From an uncultured Porphyromonadaceae bacterium (GTDB taxonomy: Bacteria > Bacteroidota > Bacteroidia > Bacteroidales > Muribaculaceae), in assembly GCA_947177035.1 (NCBI GenBank), contig CAMWSS010000003.1:38143-102142 (forward strand): DNA of 64,000 nt. Direction: 5' to 3'. Each line of letters starts with the position of its first letter. Within the stretch, counting starts at the first letter, position 1. Made by a program: the position numbers and the translations under genes. Of this stretch, positions 33,478-42,100 are shown one piece after another. Below the pieces are notes generated by a model. It was given only the letters and a program-made list of their open reading frames with translations. It had not been told where the DNA came from and did no database searches.

Positions 33478-36400
33478 ATGAAGTTCAACGAATATAAGAA
33501 TCTTGATCTTACGGAAGTAAACCATTCCGTGCTTGACCGCTGGAACGGTCTTGGCCTGTTTGAACGCACTCTCGAGGAGCGCGCCGGCGCACCCTCGTTC
33601 GTATTTTTCGAGGGTCCCCCCTCCGCCAACGGACATCCGGGCATCCACCATGTGCTGGCCCGCACGATCAAAGACATCGTGTGTCGCTACAAGACCATGC
33701 GCGGATTCCACGTGAAGCGCAAAGCCGGCTGGGACACACACGGCCTGCCCGTGGAACTGGGAGTTGAGAAAACCCTCGGAATCACCAAAGAAGATATCGG
33801 AAAGAAAATCTCCGTTGACGAATACAACGACGCCTGCCGCCGCGAAGTGATGAAGTTTACCGACGAATGGGAAAAACTCACGTCGCTGATGGGCTACTGG
33901 GTCGACATGAAAGACCCCTATGTGACATACGACAACCGCTACATCGAATCAGTGTGGTGGCTGCTCCGTCAGGTCTATGACAAAGGCCTGCTCTATAAAG
34001 GATACACCATCCAGCCCTACAGCCCGGCCGCAGGCACCGGCCTCAGCTCGCACGAGCTGAACCAGCCCGGATGCTATCGCGATGTCAAAGACACGACATG
34101 CATCGCGCAATTCACCTGCACCGACCCGATCGAAGAGATGACCGGATGGGGCACTCCATGCTTCCTGGCCTGGACAACCACCCCCTGGACCCTGCCCAGC
34201 AACACGGCCCTCTGCGTCGGTCCGGCAATCGAATACTGCGTGGTGCGCACCTACAACCCCTACAGCGGCGAACCGATCAGCTGCGTGGTGGCGAAAGCGC
34301 TGCTCCACAGCGTGTTCAACGCCAAAGCCGAAGGCCTTGACCTGGCAGCCTACAACAAAGGAGACAAACTGGTGCCCTGGCAAGTGGCGGCAACAGTCAC
34401 CGGCGACCGTCTCACCGGCATGCACTACCGCCAGCTCTTTCCGTGGGTCAACCCCGGAGAAGGCGCCTTCAGAGTGATTCCCGGCGACTATGTCACCACC
34501 GACGACGGCACCGGCATCGTCCACATAGCCGGCACCTTCGGCGCCGACGACTTGCGAGTGAGCAAAGCCGCCGGAGTGCCGCCGCTCCACCTGATTGACC
34601 GCGACGGAAATATCCGCCCGATGGTCGACCTGCGCGGACGCTTCTACCGTCTCGACGACCTTGACCCCGGATTCGTGGAAAAAATGGTCGACCGCCAGGC
34701 ATACTCCGAATTTGAAGGACGATTCGTCAAAAACGCCTATGACCCCGAAGCCGACGACCAGACCGAAACGCTCGACGTCTCGCTCTGCATGTGGCTCAAA
34801 CAGCGCGGACTGGTGTTCAAGATCGAAAAACACGTCCACAACTACCCCCACTGCTGGCGCACGGACAAACCCGTGCTCTACTACCCGCTCGACTCATGGT
34901 TCATCCGCTCGACCGCCGTGCGCGAACAGCTCATGAAAGCCAACGAGACCATCAAATGGAAACCGGCTTCCACCGGATCGGGCCGATTCGGCAAATGGCT
35001 TGAAAACCTCCAGGACTGGAACCTCAGCCGCAGCCGCTACTGGGGCACACCGCTCCCGATATGGCGCACCGACGACGGCGCCGAAGAGCTCTGCATCGGA
35101 TCCGTGCAAGAACTCTGGGACCGCATCGAAGACGCGGTCAGCGCCGGAGTCATGACGTCAAACCCGCTCAAAGACAAAGGATTCGTGCCCGGCGACTACT
35201 CCGCCGGAAACTATAACCTGATCGACCTCCACCGCCCCTATGTCGACGACATCGTGCTGGTGAGCAAAACCGGCAAGCCCATGCACCGCGAAACCGACCT
35301 GATCGACGTGTGGTTCGACAGCGGCGCAATGCCCTTCGCCCAGCAGCACTACCCGTTTGAAAACCGCGAGGCAGTCGACTCCGGCGAACTCTATCCCGCC
35401 GACTTCATCGCCGAAGGCGTCGACCAGACCCGCGGATGGTTCTTCACCCTCCACGCCATATCCGGCATGGTCAAAAACTCCGTGGCCTACAAGGCCGTGA
35501 TCTCCAACGGACTGGTGCTCGACAAATTCGGCAACAAAATGAGCAAACGCCTGGGCAACGCCGTCGATCCATTCGTCACCATCGAAGCCCATGGCTCAGA
35601 CCCCCTGCGCTGGTACATGATCAGCAACTCAGCGCCCTGGGACAACCTGAAATTCGATGTCGAAGGCGTCACCGAAGTGTCGCGCAAATTCTTCGGCACG
35701 CTCTTCAACACCTACAACTTCTTTGCACGCTATGCCAACGTCGACAACTTCGACCCGGCAACGGCACAGAACGTGCCCGCAGACCAGCGCCCCGAAATCG
35801 ACCGCTGGATCATCTCGCAGCTCAACACCCTGACTGCCACAGTGCAGTCGGCCCTCGACGACTATGAACCCACCGTGGCCGCCCGCGCCATCTCAGACTT
35901 CGTCCAGGACCACCTGAGCAACTGGTATGTACGCCTCAACCGCTCGCGCTTCTGGGCCAAAGGCATGGAAACGGACAAAGTCGCCGCATACCGCACCCTC
36001 TATGAATGCCTCTCGACCGTGGCGCTGCTCATGGCCCCGATCGCACCGTTCTATGCCGACCGGCTCTGGCTCGACCTCAACCCCGGAGCCACATCGATCC
36101 ACCTGGAAAGCCAGCCCGCCCCCGACAGCGCGCTCATCGACCCCGCGCTCGAAGCCCGCATGGCCGTGGCACAGCAGATCACCTCGCTGGTGCTCGCCCT
36201 GCGCCGCAAAGCCGCAATCAAAGTGCGCCAGCCGCTCGGACGAATCATGCTCCCGCTCACCGACAACGCCCAGCGCGCCGTCATCGAACCGATCATCCCG
36301 CTGGTGCTCGGCGAAGTCAACGTCAAGGAACTGCAACTGCTCGACCCGTCGGAATCAGTGCTCGTCAAGCGCGTCAAACCCGACTTCAAAAAACTCGGAC

Positions 36401-36894
36401 CCGTGTTCGGCAAACAGATGAAACAAGTGGCCGCCGCAATCCAGGCAATGGACCAGCCGCAGATCATCAGCCTCGAACGCAACGGCGAAATCACCCTGAC
36501 CCTGCCCGACGGATCAGAAGCTAAAGTAACCGCCGACACCGTCGACATCTTCTCGGAAGACATCCCCGGATGGCTCGTGGCCAACGAAGGCACCCTCACA
36601 GTGGCTCTGGACGTGACTGTCACCCCCGAACTGCGCCGCGAAGGCATGGCCCGCGAACTGGTCAACCGCATCCAGAACATCCGCAAGAACCGCGACTACT
36701 CCATCACCGACCGCATCACAGTGAGCATGGCTCCGGTGCCCGAAGTGACCGACGCCCTTGAAGAATATTCGGACTATGTGGCCCGACAGGTGCTGGCCGA
36801 CGCAATCACCCTCGACCCCGCGACTCCGGAATCCGACATCACACTCGACATTGACGGACTCCGAGTGCCGATCGCCATCGACCGCTGCTGCTGA
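33478..36894 (+). CDS. ileS: Isoleucine--tRNA ligase with GxHH signature (type 2)
   Basis: This 1138-aa class I synthetase starts at the ATG at 33478. The adenylation signature reads PPSANGHPGIHHVLART, so the usual HIGH tetrapeptide is GIHH at residues 55-58. The KMSKS loop is NKMSKRLGN. The CP1 editing domain and the WFDSGAMPF and GVDQTRGWFFTLH landmarks are present. The GxHH swap is known from a subset of type 2 IleS that are highly mupirocin resistant. No zinc-binding Cys tail is seen at the C-terminus, as in type 2 enzymes. It charges tRNA-Ile. It is followed by the dksA-like/lspA genes after 36 nt. Confidence 0.96.
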   Translation: MKFNEYKNLDLTEVNHSVLDRWNGLGLFERTLEERAGAPSFVFFEGPPSANGHPGIHHVLARTIKDIVCRYKTMRGFHVKRKAGWDTHGLPVELGVEKTLGITKEDIGKKISVDEYNDACRREVMKFTDEWEKLTSLMGYWVDMKDPYVTYDNRYIESVWWLLRQVYDKGLLYKGYTIQPYSPAAGTGLSSHELNQPGCYRDVKDTTCIAQFTCTDPIEEMTGWGTPCFLAWTTTPWTLPSNTALCVGPAIEYCVVRTYNPYSGEPISCVVAKALLHSVFNAKAEGLDLAAYNKGDKLVPWQVAATVTGDRLTGMHYRQLFPWVNPGEGAFRVIPGDYVTTDDGTGIVHIAGTFGADDLRVSKAAGVPPLHLIDRDGNIRPMVDLRGRFYRLDDLDPGFVEKMVDRQAYSEFEGRFVKNAYDPEADDQTETLDVSLCMWLKQRGLVFKIEKHVHNYPHCWRTDKPVLYYPLDSWFIRSTAVREQLMKANETIKWKPASTGSGRFGKWLENLQDWNLSRSRYWGTPLPIWRTDDGAEELCIGSVQELWDRIEDAVSAGVMTSNPLKDKGFVPGDYSAGNYNLIDLHRPYVDDIVLVSKTGKPMHRETDLIDVWFDSGAMPFAQQHYPFENREAVDSGELYPADFIAEGVDQTRGWFFTLHAISGMVKNSVAYKAVISNGLVLDKFGNKMSKRLGNAVDPFVTIEAHGSDPLRWYMISNSAPWDNLKFDVEGVTEVSRKFFGTLFNTYNFFARYANVDNFDPATAQNVPADQRPEIDRWIISQLNTLTATVQSALDDYEPTVAARAISDFVQDHLSNWYVRLNRSRFWAKGMETDKVAAYRTLYECLSTVALLMAPIAPFYADRLWLDLNPGATSIHLESQPAPDSALIDPALEARMAVAQQITSLVLALRRKAAIKVRQPLGRIMLPLTDNAQRAVIEPIIPLVLGEVNVKELQLLDPSESVLVKRVKPDFKKLGPVFGKQMKQVAAAIQAMDQPQIISLERNGEITLTLPDGSEAKVTADTVDIFSEDIPGWLVANEGTLTVALDVTVTPELRREGMARELVNRIQNIRKNRDYSITDRITVSMAPVPEVTDALEEYSDYVARQVLADAITLDPATPESDITLDIDGLRVPIAIDRCC

Positions 36895-36930
36895 CCCACC
36901 CTCCTCCATCACAACAACGAAACTCCGACA

Positions 36931-37284
36931 ATGACAGAAAAGACCCGCTATACAGAAGAAGAACTGCAGGAATTCAAAGCCCTCATTCTCTCCAAACTCG
37001 ACAAAGCGCAGAAGGAATTTGAAGAACTCCGCTCGCTCATGCTCGACAGCGCCGACGACACCCCGACGTTCAAAGTGCTCGAAGAGGGCGCAAACACGCT
37101 GGGAAAAGAAGAAGCCTGCCGCCTGTGTGAACGCCAGCGCAAATTCATCGAAAACCTGAGGGCCGCACTGATCAGAATCGAAAACGGCACCTACGGAGTC
37201 TGCCGGGCAACCGGAAAACTCATCCCCAAGGAACGCCTGATGGCAGTGCCGCACGCCACTCTCTGCATCGAAGCCAAACAATGA
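36931..37284 (+). CDS. TraR/DksA-family protein with degenerate zinc finger
   Basis: This 117-aa protein has a coiled-coil N-terminal half (ELQEFKALILSKLDKAQKEFEELRSLM). A DksA C-terminal motif follows: NGTYGVCRATGKLIPKERLMAVPHATLCIEA. In classical DksA four Cys hold zinc; here only one Cys remains in each half (GVC, TLC), so the finger is degenerate. DksA-like proteins act with ppGpp in the RNA polymerase secondary channel. The gene overlaps lspA by 4 nt (ATGA), a pairing familiar in Bacteroidetes. Regulatory activity is inferred from family only. Confidence 0.88.
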   Translation: MTEKTRYTEEELQEFKALILSKLDKAQKEFEELRSLMLDSADDTPTFKVLEEGANTLGKEEACRLCERQRKFIENLRAALIRIENGTYGVCRATGKLIPKERLMAVPHATLCIEAKQ

Positions 37285-37883
37285 GACAACACAAAGGCGC
37301 ACTCGCGCTGACGCTGATCGCCCTGGTCATAGCCATTGACCAGCTGGTCAAGATCTACGTCAAGACTCACTTCTATCTGGGAGAAGACCTCGAGGTCTTC
37401 TCCTGGTTTCACATCTACTTCGTGCAAAACCCCGGCATGGCCTTCGGATGGGAAATGGGCAGCAAACTGGCCCTGACCCTGTTTCGCATCGCGGCAATCG
37501 GATTCGGCATATACTACCTGACCCGTATCTGCCGCAAGAGCGAAACGCCCGCCGGATTCGCCGCATGCGTGGCCCTGATAGTGGCCGGCGCCATAGGCAA
37601 CGTGATCGACTGCGTGTTCTACGGACTTGTCTTCAACAACCCGATGCCCCCGCAGATCGCCACGTTCCTGCCCGCCGGCGGAGGATACGCCCCCGCCCTC
37701 CACGGCATGGTCGTCGACATGCTCTACTTCCCGCTATGCTCCTGGAACTGGCCGCAATGGATGCCATGGATCGGAGGTGAACACTTCACCTTCTTCCAGC
37801 CGGTGTTCAACATTGCCGACGCCGCGATCTCAACCGGCATAATCGCCCTGATCCTGTTTTACTCCCGACACCTCAGCAAATAA
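37281..37883 (+). CDS. lspA: Lipoprotein signal peptidase II
   Basis: This 200-aa protein has four transmembrane helices and the two catalytic Asp regions GAIGNVIDCVFYG and FNIADAAIS, with FVQNPGMAFG early in the chain. It removes signal peptides from diacylglyceryl prolipoproteins; many lipoproteins lie in this window. It is longer than E. coli LspA because of an insert between the catalytic motifs (about residues 120-170, VVDMLYFPLCSWNWPQWMPWIGG), usual for Bacteroidetes. It is translationally coupled to the dksA-like gene. Confidence 0.95.
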   Translation: MRQHKGALALTLIALVIAIDQLVKIYVKTHFYLGEDLEVFSWFHIYFVQNPGMAFGWEMGSKLALTLFRIAAIGFGIYYLTRICRKSETPAGFAACVALIVAGAIGNVIDCVFYGLVFNNPMPPQIATFLPAGGGYAPALHGMVVDMLYFPLCSWNWPQWMPWIGGEHFTFFQPVFNIADAAISTGIIALILFYSRHLSK

Positions 37884-37889
37884 CCAGCG

Positions 37890-38738
37890 ATGAAGCGCCT
37901 GCGCGGACTAATCACCGCGGCATCTCTCGCCGCGATCTCGGCCACCGCCCTGACAGGATGCCGGCAGGTGCCCGACGGAGTGCTCGGCGAGCAACAGCTT
38001 GCCGAAGTCATGGCCGACCTGCAATATGCCGACGCCCTGATCAACGAATCCGACATACGCGGTGGACGTGAACCGATAACCGACTCCATCCGGGCCGGAA
38101 TCATGCAGGCGATCCTGCGGCGCCACGGAATCACCCAGGCCGACTATGACTCTACCCTCCGCTGGTATGGCCACAACATGGTCAGATACGTCGACGCATG
38201 CGAACGAGCCGACTCAATCCTGGCCGACTCGATCCGAGCCGTCGACCGGCGCATGGCACTGGCCCGGGCAAACCGCGGCGGAGGCGCCGACACGGTCAAC
38301 GTCTGGCCGCACACCTCAGCCCACCTGTTTGCCCGACGGACCGGCTCAGACTACATCACATTCGACCTGCCGCGCGACTCATCCTGGAAAAAAGGCGACA
38401 TCTACATCTGGGAAATGACCCCGATCAACAACCGCACCCCGCTCCAGGCCAGAATAATAGCCGAATATGCCGACAACCGCCTGACCCACGAAGTCACGGA
38501 AATGACCGCAACGGCATCACGCGAACGACTGACCATAACATTCCAGCTCGACAGCAACAAGACGGCACGACGGATCTATGGATTTGCCTACCTTCCCGCC
38601 CAGGAGGGCGAAAACGCGTTCATCAACAACGTGTCGCTGCTCCGCACGCGCCTCGACAGCGAAAACTACCACCGCGGACGGCGCATGATCAGACAGATCT
38701 ATGGCGCCCCGAGAATCAGCCGCCGGAAAACGGAATAA
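37890..38738 (+). CDS. DUF4296 family lipoprotein
   Basis: This 282-aa protein has a lipoprotein signal (TALTGC). The N-terminal DUF4296 region (about 25-130) shows VMADLQYADALIN, ILRRHGITQADYDSTLRWYGHN and a long helix. The C-terminal half is beta-rich and less conserved. It lies 6 nt after lspA, the usual place for this family in Bacteroidales, and may be co-expressed with the lipoprotein processing enzyme. Function unknown. Confidence 0.85.
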   Translation: MKRLRGLITAASLAAISATALTGCRQVPDGVLGEQQLAEVMADLQYADALINESDIRGGREPITDSIRAGIMQAILRRHGITQADYDSTLRWYGHNMVRYVDACERADSILADSIRAVDRRMALARANRGGGADTVNVWPHTSAHLFARRTGSDYITFDLPRDSSWKKGDIYIWEMTPINNRTPLQARIIAEYADNRLTHEVTEMTATASRERLTITFQLDSNKTARRIYGFAYLPAQEGENAFINNVSLLRTRLDSENYHRGRRMIRQIYGAPRISRRKTE

Positions 38739-38748
38739 CACAGAAGAG

Positions 38749-38958
38749 ATGACGGCTGACTCAGACTCATCGACAAGCCATATCCTGCCGGGAGTGATCG
38801 ACCACAACGGCAAGATCCGTCCCGTGCCGACGCTGGTGACAATCGGTCCCGACGGAAACATCACCGGCCACCGTCCGCTCTGCGGCCACGAACCGCCATT
38901 CACCACCCCGATCGACGCACTGCTCCACCTCCCGACGCTCACGCTCCGTCACCTCTGA
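38749..38958 (+). CDS. Small uncharacterised protein (69 aa)
   Basis: The ATG at 38749 (MTADSDSSTSHILPGVIDHN) sits 10 nt after the DUF4296 stop and follows a purine-rich agaagag, so it is preferred over the track start at 38701, which overlaps that gene. The product has a patterned core GKIRPVPTLVTIGPDGNITGHRPLCGHEPPFTTPIDALL that looks constrained rather than random. No signal peptide or known domain is seen. Its 3' end overlaps the convergent TPR lipoprotein gene by 10 nt. Probably co-transcribed with lspA/DUF4296. Function unknown. Confidence 0.6.
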   Translation: MTADSDSSTSHILPGVIDHNGKIRPVPTLVTIGPDGNITGHRPLCGHEPPFTTPIDALLHLPTLTLRHL

Positions 38959-40109
38959 CGCCGCCGCCACGCAACCGCGGCCAGCACCAGAATGACAGCC
39001 GCGACCACGGCAACATGACGCCACTCCGCCAGGCTCCATCCGCCACCATCGGCAACATCGCCATCGGCGGCAGCCCTGACGCCCGGCGCCACCCGGTTAG
39101 GCTCGGTCAGCGGCCCGAGCACGCGCATCGGATCAAGATTACACTCCAGACGCATGTCAAGCATCTGCTCGGCAGTCAGATCATGAAGGAAATATCCATA
39201 TGACAGATGCGACGAGCCATACTGCGACTCAAGCATGATGGCCGAATCCATGGCCAGCCTGTCATCATCGGCAAGCGCCCTGATCAGCAACCGCGCGATC
39301 CGGTGATTAGGATCATCGGGACTATACCGCGCATGAATGCTGTCCATCTCGCGATAAAGCGCCCGCGCGCCATCATAATCGCGGATCTGACTGTTGAGCA
39401 GCAACGTCGCATGATTCGACAGCCAGTCACCGACCACCGACGAATCAGCCTTCGCCAGAATGATCGGCTTCATCTCCAGACTCAGAAACAGAGCACTGTC
39501 GATCCGGCCGGCCCTGAGCCACGAACTGCGTGCCTCGGTGAAAAAATAATTGAGATAACCGACATCGTCGGGCGAAATATGATCCTTATATCGGTTAAAC
39601 GCATACGTATAGAACCTTGCGGCCGAAAGATGATCGCCCACAAGCTCCGAACAATATGCCATGATATCGGCATAACGCGCCTGATAGAGATAAGCGTCGA
39701 TGCGGTCGGCAAACGTCTTCATCCGCCTGGCCGACACCACGGCATCGGAATACTGACGATTGTCGAACTGCACGCACGCCCTGTAATACCACGCCAGCAT
39801 GGCCCGGCGCGGATGGCGGCCGTCGTCAAAATAACCGGTGGCGACCGCGGCGGCCGAATCATTCGGGAGAATGCGCCCGCTCATCTTCTCGAGCCTGATA
39901 TAATTGAGCGCATACAGCGCCGAATCAAGCCCGCTGCCGAAACTGGCGCCATCGAGCCGGGCCATCACCGCCGCGGCCGAATCAAGCTCCCAGGTGTCGA
40001 TCAGACGCTCGGCCTCGGCAAGGTCGGAATGCCACCGGCCATGACCGGAAGAGCACGACACGGCCAGCCCGACCGTCGCAAAAAGCAAAAACAGTAATAT
40101 CTGCCTCAT
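38949..40109 (-). CDS. TPR-like lipoprotein with C-terminal membrane helix
   Basis: This 386-aa protein has a lipoprotein signal (LAVSCSS). Helical TPR-like repeats follow (about 25-300: DLAEAERLIDTWELDSAAAVMARL, RRAMLAWYYRACVQFDNRQYSDAVVSARRM, HLSAARFYTYAFNRYKD). It ends with one hydrophobic helix (VAVVAAVILVLAAVAW) and RRRQR. The N-terminal part resembles the TPR-transmembrane-HTH regulators of Bacteroidetes, but the protein ends just after the membrane helix with no cytoplasmic HTH. It could be a truncated sensor or an independent envelope protein. A TAccTTTG box lies 19 nt upstream. Confidence 0.7.
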   Translation of the reverse strand: MRQILLFLLFATVGLAVSCSSGHGRWHSDLAEAERLIDTWELDSAAAVMARLDGASFGSGLDSALYALNYIRLEKMSGRILPNDSAAAVATGYFDDGRHPRRAMLAWYYRACVQFDNRQYSDAVVSARRMKTFADRIDAYLYQARYADIMAYCSELVGDHLSAARFYTYAFNRYKDHISPDDVGYLNYFFTEARSSWLRAGRIDSALFLSLEMKPIILAKADSSVVGDWLSNHATLLLNSQIRDYDGARALYREMDSIHARYSPDDPNHRIARLLIRALADDDRLAMDSAIMLESQYGSSHLSYGYFLHDLTAEQMLDMRLECNLDPMRVLGPLTEPNRVAPGVRAAADGDVADGGGWSLAEWRHVAVVAAVILVLAAVAWRRRQR

Positions 40110-40128
40110 TTTTCATTCTATAACTTCG

Positions 40129-40136
40129 CAAAGGTA
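40129..40136 (-). promoter_or_regulatory. -7 box for the TPR-like lipoprotein gene
   Basis: TAccTTTG on minus, 19 nt before the ATG at 40109, in a compact divergent promoter region with yqeY. Confidence 0.55.
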
Positions 40137-40181
40137 CAAAAAATTCCATTATAGGCGATACGAATATCCCCGATAATTACG

Positions 40182-40189
40182 TAACTTTG
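40182..40189 (+). promoter_or_regulatory. -7 box for yqeY-serS
   Basis: TAacTTTG, 29 nt before the ATG at 40219. It rules out the ORF-track start at 40195, which would lie at or before the predicted transcription start. Confidence 0.6.
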
Positions 40190-40218
40190 CACAATTGAAA
40201 ACGACAAAAAATCGAATC

Positions 40219-40668
40219 ATGAATTTGTTTGACCGTATCAGCGCCGACATCAAGTCGGCCATGCTTGCACGCGAGAAAGTGCGCCTCGAAGCGCTCCGCG
40301 GCATAAAAAAAGAATTCCTTGAAGCAAAGACCGCAAAAGGAAGCGACGGCGAGCTGACCGACGAAGCCGCCATGAAGATACTCGCCAAAATGGCGAAACA
40401 GCGCCGCGAGACAGCCCAGATCTACTCCGAGCAGAACCGCCCCGAACTGGCTGAAAACGAACTGGCCGAAGCCGCCGTCATCGAAGAATACCTGCCCCGC
40501 CCGCTCACCGACGAAGAACTCACTGCCGAACTCCGCAAAATCATCGAAGAAACCGGCGCCACCTCCGCAAAAGAGATGGGACGGGTCATGGGTGTGGCCT
40601 CGAAAACGCTGGCCGGACGCGCCGACGGCAAAGTCATCAGCGCCAAAGTCAGAGAAATGTTGTCATAA
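40219..40668 (+). CDS. GatB/YqeY domain protein
   Basis: This 149-aa protein starts at the ATG at 40219 (MNLFDRISADIKSAMLAREKVR). It has the YqeY pattern RLEALRGIKKEFLEAKTAKG, MAKQRRETAQIYSEQNRPELAENELAEAAVIEEYLPRPL and GATSAKEMGRVMGVASKTLAGRADGK. The domain is homologous to the tail of the GatB amidotransferase subunit, which binds tRNA; stand-alone members have no firmly known role. It lies 27 nt before serS and probably shares its transcript. Confidence 0.9.
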   Translation: MNLFDRISADIKSAMLAREKVRLEALRGIKKEFLEAKTAKGSDGELTDEAAMKILAKMAKQRRETAQIYSEQNRPELAENELAEAAVIEEYLPRPLTDEELTAELRKIIEETGATSAKEMGRVMGVASKTLAGRADGKVISAKVREMLS

Positions 40669-40695
40669 ACGAGCCAAGCCATATTTTTTAAGCAT

Positions 40696-41967
40696 ATGTT
40701 GACACTTCAGCAAATAAAGGCAAACCCTCAGAACGTCATCGAACGCCTCGCCATCAAAGGTTTCGACGGCAAAGAAGCGATTGACCGCGTGATCGCCCTC
40801 GACGAAAACCGCCGGCGCAACCAGCTGCAAAACGACAATATGGCCGCCGAGCTAAAAAAACTGGCGGCCTCGATCGGCGCCCTGATGAAAGAAGGACGCA
40901 AAGACGAAGCCGAAGCCGCAAAGGCTCAGGTGGCATCACTGAAAGAACAGCAGAAAGCCATTGCCGACGAACTCGAAAACGCCGAACAAAACATCCGCGA
41001 AATCCTGCTCACGGTGCCCAACCTGCCCGCCGACATGGTGCCCGCCGGAAAATCGGCTGCCGACAACGTCGTGGAAAAAACCGGAGGCAACATGCCCGAC
41101 CTGCCAGCCGACGCCCTCTGCCACTGGGATCTGGCAAAAAAATACAACCTCATCGACTTTGACCTCGGCGTCAAGATCACCGGAGCCGGATTCCCCGTCT
41201 ACATGGGCAAAGGCGCCAAACTGCAGCGCGCCCTGATCCAGTTCTTCCTCGACAAAGCGTCAGAAGCCGGCTACCTCGAAGTGCAGCCCCCCTACGTGGT
41301 CAACGAAGCCAGCGGATACGGCACCGGACAGCTCCCCGACAAGGAAGGACAGATGTATCACTGCCAGGCCGACAACCTCTACCTCATCCCCACGGCGGAA
41401 GTGCCCGTGACCAACCTCTATCGCGACGTGATCCTCTCGGCCGAACAGCTTCCGGTGAAAAACTGCGCATACTCGGCCTGCTTCCGCCGCGAAGCCGGAA
41501 GCTACGGCAAAGACGTGCGCGGACTCAACCGCCTCCACCAGTTCGACAAAGTGGAGATCGTGCGCATCGAACGCCCCGAAAACTCCTATGCCGCCCTCGA
41601 AGAGATGAAAGACCACGTGCAGTCGCTGCTCGACTCACTCGGCCTCCCCTGGCACATCCTGCGCCTCTGCGGCGGCGACATGAGCTTCACCTCGGCCATA
41701 ACCTTCGACTTTGAAGTCTGGAGCGCAGCCCAGCAGCGCTGGCTGGAAGTATCGTCCGTGAGCAACTTCGAGACCTACCAGGCCAACCGCCTGAAATGCC
41801 GCTTCCGCGGAGACGACAAAAAAACGCATCTCTGCCACACCCTCAACGGATCCGCACTGGCTCTGCCCCGCATAATGGCCGCACTGCTGGAAAACAACCA
41901 GACCCCCGACGGAATCATCGTGCCGGAATGCCTGCGGAAATACACCGGATTCGACATCATCGACTGA
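40696..41967 (+). CDS. serS: Serine--tRNA ligase
   Basis: This 423-aa class II synthetase has an N-terminal coiled-coil arm (about 30-105, with LKKLAASIGALMKEGRKDEAEAAKAQVASLKEQQ) that contacts the long variable arm of tRNA-Ser. Catalytic motif 2, ACFRREAGSYGKDVRGLNRLHQFDKVE, and motif 3, NGSALALPRIMAALLENNQ, are present. It follows yqeY and is closed by a 14-bp hairpin. Length is standard. Confidence 0.97.
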   Translation: MLTLQQIKANPQNVIERLAIKGFDGKEAIDRVIALDENRRRNQLQNDNMAAELKKLAASIGALMKEGRKDEAEAAKAQVASLKEQQKAIADELENAEQNIREILLTVPNLPADMVPAGKSAADNVVEKTGGNMPDLPADALCHWDLAKKYNLIDFDLGVKITGAGFPVYMGKGAKLQRALIQFFLDKASEAGYLEVQPPYVVNEASGYGTGQLPDKEGQMYHCQADNLYLIPTAEVPVTNLYRDVILSAEQLPVKNCAYSACFRREAGSYGKDVRGLNRLHQFDKVEIVRIERPENSYAALEEMKDHVQSLLDSLGLPWHILRLCGGDMSFTSAITFDFEVWSAAQQRWLEVSSVSNFETYQANRLKCRFRGDDKKTHLCHTLNGSALALPRIMAALLENNQTPDGIIVPECLRKYTGFDIID

Positions 41968-42022
41968 CGACGCCACGGCCGCACGGCGCCCGCCGATAAA
42001 ACCGGATAAAGAAAACACCTGC

Positions 42023-42056
42023 ACAAAGGGCCACGGCCTCCACCGTGGCCCTTTGT
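42023..42056 (+). terminator. Terminator after serS
   Basis: ACAAAGGGCCACGG-cctcca-CCGTGGCCCTTTGT is a perfect 14-bp stem with a 6-nt loop. Only a short T-containing tail (cttaaaa) follows. Confidence 0.75.
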
Positions 42057-42100
42057 CTTAAAACCCACACAAACACATCTTTTTTACCCTTACACATACC

